A stretch of DNA of 64,000 nt from Dermacentor variabilis (Eukaryota > Arthropoda > Arachnida > Ixodida > Ixodidae), in contig NW_027460346.1 of the NCBI RefSeq assembly GCF_050947875.1, forward strand, positions 3,166,000 through 3,229,999, given 5' to 3'. Positions 1 through 11,640 of the stretch are shown here, piece after piece. The notes under the pieces are model-generated. The model ran no database searches, was not told the origin of the DNA, and saw only the letters and a program-made list of their open reading frames with translations. The position numbers were made by a program, and so were the translations under genes. Positions within the stretch are counted from its first letter, which is position 1. Each line of letters opens with the position of its first letter.

Positions 1-471
1 TGTCGAACCCTTTCGGCATGTATACGACATCACTCTGCCAACCCTTGTTTGCTGAAGATCCGTTTTAACGCCATTCTTAACCTTCTGTTGCCCGCCACAG
101 CGATTTTCGACCAACCACCGCAAGCTAAGGAAGGGGAAGCGGACCAATGGCAGACGCCAGCACTACCCTCCTTATCAGGTTATCTACTTTCACTGTGCTA
201 GCTCGGCCCCACCGAAACCCTCTCACTTGAGCGTGCTCCACGCCTCTTGTGAACCAATTAGGTAAGAATAACCGACCAATGTAGGCAATGTTATTCATTT
301 TGAAAGCAAACAAAAGGGACCTCTTATAAACGATGAGAGCATTTGGTTGGGTCGTTCAGACAACGCGCTGCGAGTCACCGCCCGATGCTTGCGTCAGCAG
401 TTACGCCAATTTGTCGTCAGAAAGTTGGAATAAAAACAGATTGGAATAGTTTTTACATTAAAGGCACCCAG
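1..471 (-). mobile_element. TIR element (MITE-like), copy cut by window edge
   Basis: Read on the minus strand, this segment is clearly related to 54594-54860. Both contain an end motif like AAACTATTCCAAT, the stretch ACGCAAGCATCGGGCGGT, a block ending in AATAACATTGCCT, and a CACAAGAG block. The terminal inverted repeat here lies at about 440-471. The element continues beyond the left window edge, so its other end is not visible. I see no transposase reading frame, so it is probably non-autonomous. The superfamily cannot be assigned because no target-site duplication is resolved. Confidence 0.7.
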
Positions 472-1598
472 ATGCAGAACCATCTTTCTGTCTTTCTTGA
501 ATAGGTGATACTAGTGGTAGGGAGGTCGCGACGAGCGAGCAAAAAAAAAAATAATAATGATAAAAAATTATGGAGAGGGTGGAAAGTCTGACGAAGAGGG
601 GCTCACTGAATCTTCTGCCACTATTCAGGAACAATAATTATTTGTTCATCGGATCCACTGACGGTACACTGATACATACATGTATATCTGCACGTACACT
701 AATCGGGCCAGCTTCCAGGACCCGCCGTTCCAATTTATTCTTTGCTCTGCTCGTCATCTCGGCTTCTTCGAAAGTGCTGAGCAGGTGCATTCCCTACACT
801 TCGCAGCAAGGTATTACTCATGGCCGTCAAAGACGTCGAGTGTTCTCTTTAAGTTATTTCGGGTAGTCGATCCGGTCCCCCGGGTAGGATTGCTATAGAC
901 GCTCCAGATCCGAGTCAGAGAAAGCACATGCCACCCGAACGGCGCCCAACCTTCCGTAGCAATGAGAAGCAAGGAAGCTATAGGGTAGAGGGGAACTTCT
1001 TGTGGCGCCCGATTGAATGCCGACAGTATTATATAGCCAACCGGGCGCGAAAGACAGGCAAAACGTACTCGGCAACGAAAGCGACCACTACAGTGACCGT
1101 CGCTTCTAATATACTCTTACGCGAGCACAACACGTTTTCGGCCATATGATGGAGCTTGCTGCGAGTGCTTGCATCTCGGATCCAAGAAGAATTGAAGGTG
1201 CTGTTAACAAATGCAAATGCTGGCGCTTCGCCATCAATGACATGAGGCATACGAAGCACGACAACGCGATTGCGAAACCTCCTGAACGGCCTATAGCCGT
1301 CGCCGGCAAAAGCTCACTGACCGACGCGGCATATAGCGCTCGCGTGGCCAGAAACTGGATGGGTCTCGAAATTGCTCCGACGTCATCGGTGAACAGTTCT
1401 GGGCGCTGCGAGTCAGATTTCAGTAATCTGAGAGAACCAGCCGAATGTAGTCGGAGGGCTCTTTTTTGACCGCCTGACAACGTGACTGCCTCTCGAGTGC
1501 TCCGAAACGATCGCCCAAAGATACCATTAGTGCATCATTCAGAGAACGACATAAACTATCCCACAGTGTTTCAGTGTTTCAGAAAACATTTTCTTTTG

Positions 1599-1599
<1 letters not shown>
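472..1599. other. No gene seen
   Basis: Several overlapping short open frames of 60-124 codons lie on both strands, with no recognisable domain and no mutual support. I see no repeat shared with the rest of the window. Confidence 0.4.

Positions 1600-1631
<32 letters not shown>
1600..1631. repeat. (AT)n microsatellite
   Basis: About 16 uninterrupted AT dinucleotide units. Confidence 0.95.
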
Positions 1632-1632
<1 letters not shown>

Positions 1633-3085
1633 CTCGCTGTCAGCGCGTGCGTCTGAATGCTTGCGGTGGAAGGTTTGTTTTTCAGTAAACCTCAGTTGTA
1701 AGCGAGCGTCTTTCCTGTTCAAGAAGGAATGCAGTGCAAAAAGTGCAAAAAAAACAAAACAAAAAAAAACAGGGAGGGCCGAAAGACGGAGCTCTACAGC
1801 TACTTCTGTCCGTCGGCGCTCTATCCTTTTGCCCTCCCTTTTCGCTCACTTTTCGCGCAACTTCCAATTATGCCCCTGCGCACCGGCTAACCAAACAATG
1901 CATTTTGCTTTTCGGTTTATGTATACTCTTCTTCTCCGTACCACTTTAGCGCCTCCCCTTTGCACAAAATGTCGCACCAACTAGCCCACCAATTTGCTAT
2001 TGTGTGTAAACGCTTGTTTCACCGCTTTCGCCTCGATATTACAAACACTAACCATTTTGTTTTTTTTTTTACAATTCATCGTGCAATACCCACGTCGCGT
2101 GGGTGTGGAGTGGAGTGGCGCACAAGGACGTATAGTTCATGAGTTGCTGGAGTGCCCCCTGTATTCCCAGCAAAGACAACGGCTGCGCCGTGCAAACTTA
2201 GGGCTCTGGACAACCATCTATTGTCACTTGAGATGATCCTAAGACAATGTCTAGTTAGTGGACACGAAAGGACAGCTTTCATTGCAGTGAGGTACTGTTT
2301 TATCAAGAGCATGCGCTCAAAATACGATGGACTCGCGTTCGTTGATGTTGCGGTTTTCTATTTTTTTTTTGTATGTGGTACAGGCAAGTACTGTTGCCGA
2401 CCGATAACTAGAAATCAGCAGGAACCGCCTACCAGAACAAATAAACGTAAGCCCAAAATAACGGATTCGCTAGATGTGAGATGGCCTAATTGCTCTCCCC
2501 CAAGTGAAAATAAAACAAACAGAAAAAAAAAGAAAAGTTGAAAAACGGGTTGATTCTCGCACATTTGCTTGCATACGTCCTGGCCAGTCTGTACTTCGGC
2601 CATCGTAGGGCTGTCACTAGAGATAGATGAAGGTGCGGCTAATGCATGCACCAAACCTGCATCCTCTTTCAACCTGAACAGAGCTCGGTGGGGCTGTGAT
2701 CTCCAAAGAATAGCAGATTTTTTTTTTTTTTTGCAAGAGTAATGTTGCGGCATTTCATTCGCTTCACTGCCATCTTGGTTGGCGCAAATACCGATGACGA
2801 AAGTGGCGCTGTTTGGAGCTGCTTGATTCTAAGCAACCAAAATTCGTGACAGCAACCAAAGAAGCCTCGCCGGTGACACGTCTCTGTTCAACACGCAAAG
2901 GAAAACGCTGAATGCTCGTCATATGCCACGCGTCAACCAGGAATAACTTTCTTCACAGTGGACAGGTATTACAAAAAAAAAAAGAAACAAACAAATAAAG
3001 CATGAAAGAAAGAAGAGAAGAAGAAAATCCGATTCTGGTTGTCTCTGCAGAAAAAGAAAGATATATGTAGAGGTTGATTCTGGAT
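1632..3085. other. No gene seen; A/T homopolymer runs
   Basis: Non-coding by inspection. There are poly-A or poly-T runs near 1760, 2060, 2360, 2530, 2720 and 2970 and no recognisable domain. Confidence 0.4.
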
Positions 3086-3334
3086 TTCCGTTCGCATTTT
3101 TAATTATGGGGTTTTACGTGCCAAAACCACTTTCTGATTATGAGGCACGCCGTAGTGGAGGACTCCGGACATTTCGACCACCTGGGGTTCTTTTGCGTGC
3201 ACCTAAATCTAAGTGCACGGGTGCTTTCGCCCCCATCGAAATGCGGCCGCCGTGGCTGGGATTCGATCCCGCGACCTCGTGCTCAGCAGCCCAACACCTG
3301 AGCCACTGAGCAACCACGGCGGGTTCCGTTTGCA
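3086..3334 (-). mobile_element. tRNA-derived SINE (Ruka-like) with TSD
   Basis: This is the most complete SINE copy, on the minus strand at 3097-3323. Read on that strand it starts CCGCCGTGGTTGCTCAGTGG, giving an A-box-like TGCTCAGTGGC. A B-box-like GGGATCGAATCCC follows, and the copy ends in TTTTGGCACGTAAAACCCC plus an A/T-rich tail. It is flanked by an imperfect 11-bp target-site duplication at 3086-3096 and 3324-3334 (TTCCGTTCGCA against TTCCGTTTGCA). tRNA-like heads of this kind act as internal RNA polymerase III promoters, and mobilisation uses LINE enzymes in trans. Naming the family Ruka is from memory of tick SINEs and was not checked. Confidence 0.85.
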
Positions 3335-3648
3335 TAGCGAGGGGCTTGCAAACATTCTGGTTTCGATCAAAGCAAGTTTTATTTTCTCTCTTTTTTTTTT
3401 TTACGTTCTTCCAATACAAAACCAACCAACTGAAGGCCTGTTTTTCTGTTCAACGGCCGATTTCGCTTTAGCGATTTCCCTTTACCGAGATTCTACTGTA
3501 CTTACATTATCAGTAAACTAGAAATTCGTTCACCGACATAGCCTTGGTTCTTTTATCTTCCAATTATGGGATTTAAGGCCCAGAAATGTTACCGGGATCC
3601 AGTTATGGGATTTAACGCCCCCAGGATTTAACGCCCAAAAGAAAGAAC

Positions 3649-3820
3649 CAGAAAGCTCCCCTCCGTGCATAGCTTTCGTCGCCAGCGCCAGCGTTTCCCA
3701 GTAAACATTGCGGTTGCATTAGCTACAGTTGCCGAGAAGCGTGACAAGCTCGTCAGGGATCTTGGATTGCTATCGCGCTCCACTCTTAAAGGCGAAGCTC
3801 AAGCGTCCTCCAAATGTTTT
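3649..3820 (-). repeat. Dispersed repeat R1, copy 1
   Basis: Read on the minus strand, this matches 31639-31790 over about 150 bp. Shared blocks include GAGCTTCGCCTTTAAG, GGGAAACGCTGGCG and GCTATGCACG. The orientation is opposite to the second copy. No coding capacity is seen. Its class is unknown. Confidence 0.75.
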
Positions 3821-6800
3821 GTGTTGTCACAGACAAAAACTTTAACTTTAACTTTATTTTAACTGAAGGAATCGCGTTTGCTTTGAGAAAAGGTCTGGAT
3901 TTTGCTGTACGACTCACAATCAATCGTCTTACCGCTTTACGGAGTCACGTGAACATTCTCACTCAAGTGTGGCTATGCGGAATATTGGATAGAAGTTTCA
4001 ATACACCGATATCTTGTTCTCGTGACTTGCTTCGCAAATTCTTCATGCAAAAAAATAAATAAAATAAACAAAAACAAAAAGAGTTGCATTACAAGCCAGG
4101 CTCCATACCTGCGTTCTGTTGGTTATCTGTTCTTTCCAATCCCAACTGCCGACGAAATCCTGCACACGATGCGCGCTAGCAGGCCCGTATAATACTTTTT
4201 TTGCTGTAGTTTAAAATTGACGCAACGGTGGTTCACGGCGTGAAAAGCAAGCCGAAGCCAGACGACCGAGCCTGGCCTTCAGAAGAGATCATTAACAGAG
4301 TGAAACATAACTGAGTATTCAGAACGCGCTGTGTGAACTTCAACGGTGTCATTAGAACATTTCAATTAGAGAAACATGCGCGATGCAATCGCACAAAACT
4401 TGCGAAAGAAAGCCATCACCAGTCATCCTGCCTTCTGCGCGTACTCTCTGGAGGGATCGAGCTATTTATTTTACAACAATATGTTTAGGAGGGGGGGGGG
4501 GGCATGAGGTAAAAGAGAAAGAACTTGTTCTGACGCGTTTCGATATGAGACGCGATCTTCGCATTCAGCTACACTGCGCAATCTATGTCAAATATAACCG
4601 CAAAGAAAAAAAAAAGCTCATTCAACGAAACTACATTAGTTGCGCTCCTCATTAATGGTGACAGCGACGCGTCATCTTTCAGGCCGCTTGAGCCAAGACG
4701 ATGGCGCGTAACAAGCACGCGAATCCCGGCAAAGTTGTTTCATAACGGTGTCGCTGTTAAAGGAAGAAGAAGAAACTTATGGCGAAACTCTGTTTATGAT
4801 TTAGTTTTTTTCGTTTAAAGAGATATATGTACGTATTTCGAGACGTTCGAGTATAGCTCGTGCTACAAGGAAAGCGCGCGCAACGTGGAAGCGCAAACTA
4901 CGGCGCCACGTGGTATGCGTTGACAGCGTCTGCGCACGCGCGCTAATTTGGGCACGTCGGCGTAGCAGCTCGCACCCAAAAGCTCGCGGTTCGCAACCTC
5001 GCATCCTATTCTCGCAACCAGGCGCTCACGTTACGGATGGTTCGACTGTTGTTGCGTAAACAGGCAGGGGTAATTCATTTGTGTTCTTTCTTCAAGACCC
5101 CTCTATAGCAAACGTTGTTGCGTAATTTCTCCTTTAAGAAACAGCCATTGCTTGGTGCATGCTTCTCGTGACGCTGGAGACGCACACCTAATACGTTTCA
5201 CCCATCCTTCCCGAAACGCTGTCTCGTTCACACGAAGTTTTACCTGGGGACAGACTCCAATTTCCACTAATTCAAACAGCGCAGAAGTGCTTTTGAGACA
5301 GCTGCTGGACCGATTTGAATGAAAATTGATATATTTGGGAAAGAAAGTTAAATTATGGCAACTGTATGAAGCAGAGTTTGGATTTAAATCCGCACTTATT
5401 CGCAAAGAATTGCCGGAAATCGGTGCGCTTAAAAGAAAATTGAAGCACGGTGCTTACAAATCTGTAAGCCTTCATGAAAAACATATATTATCGCAGTTCT
5501 GTAAATTGCATATTATTTTTGGAGCATCTCAAGGGTACTTAATTTACCACTTATAGAAAACAAATACGATGTTTACGAAGATTTTGCCAATCAAAGCTGC
5601 ATATAATACATCAATCTTGTGCGATTTACATGTATTATTAGGTGCAGTTTCGAGAATTTTGATGTAGGGTTTTTTTTGCTACCGAGCTGTAAAACTCTGC
5701 AACATAAAAATAGGCAGACGATGATGTTGGTAAAACATGTACGTGGGTTTTTTTTTTACGTTTCAATAATCTTTTTGAAAAGGTTATGGCAAAAACTTAA
5801 AATATGCATTCACTGGGACCAGTGCCTAATTCGCGAACAATATTATTTTACGTTCCACGCACGACCAAAAACTGAGCAGCTTCTCTCATTTTTACAGAAA
5901 TCCATTAAATACTTCATAAGAGAAAAACTAAGCACACGCGGACATTCGGGAATGCTCAATTACGGAAGACACGCGCGAATCTCCTGAAGTACCTTTGTAC
6001 GTCAGTGGTCTCCTCCCCTCTACTTCCCCCCTAAAAAAAAACTGACATAAATGCAAGCCACCCTACAGGAAGCCTCACTGGCAACCTTACGCTGCATTAC
6101 AGTCTCATTTCAATCCACATCAGTGGGCCTCGGCGTAAATCATGATACATGCACGCTATGCAATATCAAACCATTACACTTACGCAAATTTAGAACGCGA
6201 CGCTTATCGTTTCGTTGGCTCGATCGCTCTCTCATAGCGCTGTGTGCCATGCTCACACACGAGCTACGCCATGAACGCCGAACCTTTCGCTTTGCTCAAG
6301 CATCTGAGCGCATGAGCAGCATGACAAATAAAAAAACATGCAACCCTAACACACATGCAGATTTCGTCTGATATGGAAGGGCCGAAAATTAACCATAAGC
6401 CAACTCCTCAGAACAACCCGGACGCTTACCCCGGAGGTCTCCGACATCCCAATCAGAAAGTAATAATAAATAAGGATAAGACTGGACTGCTTATTCCGGA
6501 AAGTTCTAAGATCGCAAGAGCAACTAATCCGTTCCTTTTGGCCTTCCAGCACTAAGCGCTAACATTGAGAAACGGTGGTGACATATGATGCCGACGAGCT
6601 TTTCCTTGTCGCCCTCGGCAGCGCAGTCGCTAAAAGACGCCCGCTTCGTTCGGGTCTCTAAACGATCATTGACCCGCGTTGTCCGTGTCGTTACACGGAG
6701 GCCTGCTTCTGGCGTTGGCCTCGGGACGACGAAAACGTTGACCCTTGGCTCCCGAGCCCACCCACGTATAGTATTCGTCCCCTGTTGCGTTTCTCCCTAA

Positions 6801-7219
6801 CTGACAAGGAATGCTAAGACTGCGCACGGACGCACAATACCTCCCACTGGTTTGAACTTCGAATCTTATACTGCCGAAGCATGACTGCTCGTCTTCCTGG
6901 GACGCAACCACCTTGCCATATATTACTACAATAGCAGATGAAAAAAGGATAAAAAAACACATTGTTATTCGCCTTTTCTTAATTTGTCTTTAAGGTCTTC
7001 TCTATTTCTGTATAAAATACAAAGAGGTGAAATAAACCGCCCCTTCGGCATCTAGATGCAAAGGAGTAGGCATAACTTTACTTCAGTGCTTCCTTGTAGC
7101 ATCAGAAGATTAAACGCTGGCAGGTCAATAAGTTCACGGACCTTGCAGTAGGCTTGCATGCCGAACGGTTCTCGTTTTCACTTTTGCAGTTTTTAGGGCT
7201 GCTTAGACTCCTCTTTAAA
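3821..7219. other. No supported gene
   Basis: A long stretch, AT-rich at 5.3-6.0 kb, with a G tract near 4491-4502. A 66-codon open frame at 6355-6555 has no recognisable domain. I see no paralogue of this region elsewhere in the window. Confidence 0.4.
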
Positions 7220-7240
7220 ACACACACACACACACACACA

Positions 7241-7304
<64 letters not shown>
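7220..7304. repeat. (CA)n microsatellite
   Basis: About 42 CA units with one GA interruption near 7241, running directly into a short TA tract at 7304-7320. Long open frames here are simple-repeat artefacts. Confidence 0.95.
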
Positions 7305-7318
<14 letters not shown>

Positions 7319-7321
<3 letters not shown>

Positions 7322-7392
7322 CATCAGCCTGGTTACACCCACTGCAGGGCAAAGGCCTCTCCCATACTTCTCCAACTACCCCGGTCATGTAC
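7319..7392 (-). mobile_element. RTE-type LINE, 3'-terminal fragment
   Basis: On the minus strand this is nearly identical to the last 74 bp of the LINE that ends at about 14749. It includes GTACATGACCGGGG, TTGGAGAAGTATGGGAGAGG, CTTTGCCCTGCAGTGGG and AACCAGGCTGATGAT. The (GAT)n tail of the full element is here replaced after two units by TA and then TG repeats. The insertion is severely 5'-truncated. Its truncated end is followed by an inverted copy of its own last 10 bases (see findings). Confidence 0.85.
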
Positions 7393-7403
7393 GGGGTAGT
7401 TAC

Positions 7404-7405
<2 letters not shown>

Positions 7406-7462
<57 letters not shown>
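7406..7462. repeat. (TA)n microsatellite
   Basis: About 28 TA units. The degenerate Ty3/gypsy element begins at its right edge. Confidence 0.95.
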
Positions 7463-7464
<2 letters not shown>

Positions 7465-7484
7465 TTTCGACTCTTGACGCCATT

Positions 7485-8135
7485 ATCAAAGAATGTCGCC
7501 GCTTCGAACAAGCTAAAGAGCCGTCGTATTACGCGCCACATCCTGTGGCTGCCCAATACCGCTGCTACGTCGACTTGTCAGGACCATCCCCGCCCGCCAG
7601 TCACATGTCACAACGTTACTCTCGTCTTTCGCCGCGAGCTCGTGGCCGCTTATTCGCCATCCTACTCCGCGACGTGAACTTATCCACCACCAGCCACGAC
7701 TGCTGTAATCCAAGCCGTTGTCCAACAAGAATATGAAAACATGGATCTCAACTCCGTGTGCGCATCGATCCCCGAACCCAGCGTACAGCGCTCCTTTCGC
7801 AGCGCTCCTCGACCTCGACAACCAATTTCCGCTACATCATGAAACCCGCCTGAATGGTGCACCTCGGACAACAAGCCCATCTGTTGCTATTGGTGCCGCA
7901 TTGGCCACATAGACTGATGGCCAACTCCATCTCCAACATACAACAGTGCTTATTTCCACAGCTCTGCACCTACTGCCCTTATGTTTCTTGCCATGATCTT
8001 ACTGCCGCTTACGCCCTTGCTCTGAATCTTCGCTACGGCCGATCACCGTCACCCCGACGTCGTCAGTCTCTTTCGCCTCAGCCCCGTCGCTTCTTGTCGC
8101 CGTCTATGCCCCTCCACACCCCTCCGGAAAACTAG
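7485..8135 (+). pseudogene. gag remnant of the 7.5-11.2 kb Ty3/gypsy element
   Basis: Fragments of the capsid C-terminus occur in changing frames from 7485. A nucleocapsid zinc-knuckle remnant with residues CYWCRIGH sits at about 7881-7910 and is followed immediately by a stop. It lacks the final cysteine of the CX2CX4HX4C motif. A Pro/Arg/Ser-rich linker follows to 8135. No intact gag frame remains. Confidence 0.6.
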
Positions 8136-8221
8136 GAACCGCAGCTTCCGGAGGTGAAGCTGTGATGTCGACCTTGACCTCAAATCATCTGCTTACTTTG
8201 CCCACGAACCAGAACCTTCGT

Positions 8222-8314
8222 GAAGTTGACGTTGAAGACGCTGCTGTCACTGCGCTGATCGACACAGGTGCACACTTCTCCATTATGAGCGCTGCCTTCC
8301 GATGGCGACTTAAA
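8222..8314 (+). pseudogene. Retroelement aspartic protease remnant
   Basis: The frame reads ALIDTGAHFSIMSAA, with the catalytic DTGA at 8261-8272. A stop follows at 8312-8314. The DTG triad is intact, but the domain is truncated downstream. Confidence 0.75.
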
Positions 8315-8969
8315 TAATTTCTCTTAGTCCTGCAACCACATGCGTCGTCCGCGTTGCAGATGGCGGTACGGTTCCCGTCATCGTTATGCGTACAGCACGC
8401 GTAAGCCTCGCCGCCGCCACACTGCTGTCCTTTTTACTGTGATTGCCCATTGCCCGCACGCCCTCATTCTGGGCCTCGATTTTCTCGCAGCGCAATCGGC
8501 TCTTATTGACTGCTCCGCCCACGACCTTCCGTCTCGAACTGCCTACTCTTTCGGATACTTGTGATATAAACCCCAGCCGCTTAACTTCCACCAGCTTCGC
8601 TCGACTGTCACGCGAATCATAATCATATATTGAACTGCCGTCTTCCCCGCCCGTTCCCGATGAAGAGTATCTCATCACTCCGCAGTCCGACATTCCACTG
8701 CAGTATAATGTCACCTCACACAGTTCTATCACGACCAGCCGGACTTCCGTTCCTGTCGTCGACTTCGTACAAACCAAGCAAATTGTGCCTCAAGAGCTTG
8801 CCTCGCCCAACTTGAGCCTGTAGATAACCATCACGTGGCAGCTTTCTCGCCCGACGCTTCGTCTGAGCCTACCAGGTTTCCAAAATCTGCTTCTTGTGCT
8901 GATCCGAAGATTAAGAAAATGATCGCGACAGAGCTTTTGCCCGCATAAGCCGAATGCCGCTACCATAAT

Positions 8970-9870
8970 TTGTTTTCCTACAGCGATGTTTTCTACTTTG
9001 ACAATCGCCCCTTGGGCCAGGCGTTTGCTGTCAAGCATTGCATTAATACTGGCGATGCTGCTCCTACTCTCCGTAGACCATATCGCGTATCTCTGTCGGA
9101 ACACCAGGTAACTCAAACGCAACTTAACGAGATGTTCGATATAAATATCATTGAGCCTCCTTAAGTACGTGGGCGGCACCGGTAGTGTTGGTTAAGAAGA
9201 ATAACGGGTCATGGCGCTTCTGTGTGGGTTACCGCCATCTGAACATGACTAAGAATACGTGTACTCGCTGCCACGAATCGACGACGCCCTTGACTGCCTC
9301 TACGGTTCCAGCTACTTCTCTTTTGACCTTCAATCTGGATACTGGCTGATCGCCGTCGAAGATATGGACAGAGAAAAGACCGAATTTATAACACTCGATG
9401 GTCTTACCAGTTTAATGTTATGAACTTTGGATTACGTAACGCGCCGGCCACTTTTGAGCGTATAATGGACTCCTTCCTTCAGTGTTTCTAATGGCCCACA
9501 TGCATGTGCTACCTTGATGAGGTTATTGTCGTTTGACCGAATTCTCACACGCTGAACCTATCTCTGCCATACTTGACGTCTTTCATAAGGACAGGGTGCA
9601 ACTCAACTCATCGAAATGCCGTTTCGGCCGCTTCCAAATTACGATTTTGGGTCATCTTGTCGACGCTTTTGGAGTATAACCTGGACCAGACAAAACTCGT
9701 GCCGTCCGAGACTTACCGGTTCTGAAGTCAGCCACAGACGCTCGCAGTTTTTTTTGGGCTGTGTTCTTACTTCCACCACTTTGTTCATGATTTTGCCGCC
9801 ATTGCTCGGCCTCTCACTGACCTTTTGAAGAAAGGAGTACCCGTCTCATGGGACTACCACAATCTGCAGA
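8970..9870 (+). pseudogene. Reverse transcriptase remnant (Ty3/gypsy)
   Basis: The start of the RT is readable at 8970-9164, ending INIIEPP and a stop. After frameshifts the motifs NNGSWRFCVGYRHLN, then FDLQSGYWLIAVEDMD, follow. The catalytic box reads YLDE at 9510-9521 instead of YLDD, so the second metal-binding aspartate is lost. At least three frame changes separate the blocks. Non-functional. Confidence 0.85.
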
Positions 9871-9944
9871 CTTCTCTCATCTCATCACGCATTTGACATG
9901 ACCACCGATCCTCGCCCACTTCGACCCTAATTCCCCAACATAAC

Positions 9945-10020
9945 TGCGTACGGATGTCAGGGGCCATGGTGTCGGCGCTGTCCTAGCGCAGCGTAGCGTG
10001 GCCAAGATCGTGTTATCGCT
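9945..10020 (+). pseudogene. RNase H start, truncated
   Basis: The sequence reads TDVRGHGVGAVLAQ, the degenerate first motif of Ty3/gypsy RNase H (normally TDASxxGxGAVLxQ). It breaks off within about 15 codons and joins integrase sequence directly, so most of RNase H and the integrase N-terminus were deleted. Confidence 0.65.
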
Positions 10021-11002
10021 GTGCGACGTTATATGCGACGCTACGTCGCAGCTTGTGAGCCATGTCAACGACGCAAGAAGCCATCCCTGTTTCCCGCTGG
10101 GTACCTGCGGCCACTTGAAATCTCGGCAGGGCCATTCCATCGTGTCGGCTTAGACCTACTGAGCCCTTTTCCGGCATCTGCGTCGGGAAACAAGTCGATT
10201 GTTGTCACTATTGAATACGCGACCAGATACACCATCCCGCGCGCTCTCCCAAGCAGCTGCGCTACGAATGTGGCAGATTTCCTGCTACATAACGTCATTT
10301 TGATGCATGGAGCTCCACCTCAAATACTCACACACCGAGGCGGTACGTTCTTGTTCAAGGTCATTTATGACATCATGCGCGCCTGCTCTATCCAGCATCA
10401 GTTTACGACCTCCTACCATCCACAAACCAACGTCCTGACCGAGCAATTGAACCGTACCCTTGCAGATATGCTGGCAAAATACGTTTCAGCCGATCACCGC
10501 AATTGGGACCTCGCTCTACCGTGCATCACCTTCGCCAATAATTATTTTCGCCTTGACACTGCCGGCTATTCCCCGTTCTACCTCTTGTATGGCCGTGAAC
10601 CAACGCTTCCAGTCGACACTTAGCCCACCATCGATAACGACCTCGACAAGTGATTATGCGCGTGATGCCATCGCTCGCGCTGACCACGCTCGACAACTTG
10701 CACGCGCTCGCTTATCAATGTCGCAAGAGAAACAGAATCGTCGCCACGACCTCTGTCACCGTCAAGTTCTCTTTTCGCCGGGTGCCCTAATGCTCCTTTG
10801 GACGCCTTCTCATCGAGTAGGCCTTTGCGAGAAATTCCTGCCTTTTTACAAAGGCCCATATCGCATGTTTCTCCAAATTACTGATATCGTCGACGAAATC
10901 GGTCCCGCCAACCTTGCAACGTCCTCCGCTCCGACCACCAGTGATATCGTCCACGTCTCCAGGTTCAAACCCTGCAACTCTCCGCTTGCCAAATATACCT
11001 AG
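10021..11002 (+). pseudogene. Integrase remnant (Ty3/gypsy)
   Basis: A frame at 10021-10623 begins within the zinc-binding region (CEPCQ) and continues through the catalytic core (VGLDLLSPF, then TSYHPQTNVLTEQLNRT). The second catalytic aspartate is replaced: the usual SDxG reads THRG. After a frameshift near 10620 the C-terminal domain continues to 11002, with GALMLLWTP and FKPCN resembling the GPxRV-to-FKPxY region. Inactive. Confidence 0.85.
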
Positions 11003-11037
11003 CGGCACCGAGACGGCGCTTTTGCCACCGGGGGTTG

Positions 11038-11197
11038 TGTTGCGATACAAGAAGCGCTTATGAGACATGCGCAAAGGAAGACGAAGACGAGCATCTGGGC
11101 TTGGCACGAGCTGGTTACCATCTTGTTCTCTGGCTGCGCTGCTCTTGTAAATACAGTGTAAATAGTCTCCTTTGTCTGTGTCTTTCCGCACGTAACA
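11038..11197 (+). mobile_element. Candidate 3' LTR of degenerate Ty3/gypsy
   Basis: A 160-bp segment begins TGTTGCG and ends CGTAACA (TG...CA). It follows a G-rich tract (CCACCGGGGGT) that could be the polypurine tract, 35 bp after the integrase stop. No second copy is present to prove the boundaries. Confidence 0.6.
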
Positions 11198-11551
11198 ATA
11201 TGAATGCTTTTACGAGTATGCTCGTGATGTGCATAGGCAGAGGATGTGATTCCCCCTTTGGATTGCAAAAATTACCGCCCTTTATTGCTTCAATGCGACA
11301 GTGGTTTAAAGCTCGTGAAACTACGTTTGCTGTGTCATGCCTTCCGTATGTACCATCGGTGCCTTTTGCATTATGAGCACGATCGTCAAGTAGTTGTCAG
11401 TATCGTACAGCCGTCACGTCCGTCCCCTCATCATTTTCAGCTTCACCGTTGCCACGAGAAAAATACCAAAGGGTCAACCAAGTGGTGACGCTAAAGAGCT
11501 CAAAGTACACGTACATGGTGGTCAAGATCATTCGACGGTTAAATGCTGACT
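11198..11551. other. No gene seen
   Basis: Sequence between the LTR and the LINE target-site duplication. Overlapping short frames only. Confidence 0.4.
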
Positions 11552-11562
11552 ATATGTCCCTA

Positions 11563-11640
11563 AGCTGCAGCGGTGGCGTAGAGGTAGAACACCCGCCTCG
11601 CGTGCAAGAGGTCCGTGGTTCGAATCCCGGTGCCGGCAAT
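11563..11640 (+). promoter_or_regulatory. tRNA-like head (pol III A/B boxes) at LINE 5' end
   Basis: TGGCGTAGAGG at 11574-11584 resembles an A box. GGTTCGAATCC at 11617-11627 is a perfect B box. The spacing is 32 bp, normal for a tRNA-type internal promoter. The sequence begins directly after the target-site duplication, so it belongs to the mobile unit. It is unlikely to be a working tRNA gene: the anticodon arm does not pair cleanly and the 3' acceptor strand is missing. It is probably a SINE-like or tRNA-derived promoter captured by the LINE. Confidence 0.75.

Larger units (their letters stand above)
7463..11197 (+). mobile_element. Degenerate Ty3/gypsy LTR retrotransposon
   Basis: Recognisable parts run in the standard Ty3/gypsy order: gag remnant, zinc knuckle, protease, RT, start of RNase H, integrase, 3' LTR. 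The 5' end is missing at the TA microsatellite, so no 5' LTR or primer-binding site is seen. Frameshifts and stops occur throughout. The region joining RNase H to integrase (near 10015) lacks a large internal segment. This is a dead copy. Its conventional domain order contrasts with the element at 44604-51290. Confidence 0.9.

Noticed and set aside
6355..6555. 66-codon frame
   Set aside because: No domain, no paralogue, and overlapped by a 68-codon frame on the other strand; not enough to call a gene.
7102..7556. Open frames rich in Cys-Val, His-Thr or Ile-Tyr across the CA and TA tracts
   Set aside because: Pure simple-repeat translation; no domain. The same applies to 27625-27942, 34191-34394 and 54075-54612.
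8310..8777. 155-codon minus-strand frame
   Set aside because: Antisense to the decayed gypsy element, between protease and RT; no recognised domain.
11563..11640. Functional tRNA gene
   Set aside because: A and B boxes are good, but the anticodon arm does not pair properly, the acceptor 3' strand is missing, and the sequence lies inside a TSD-bounded LINE.
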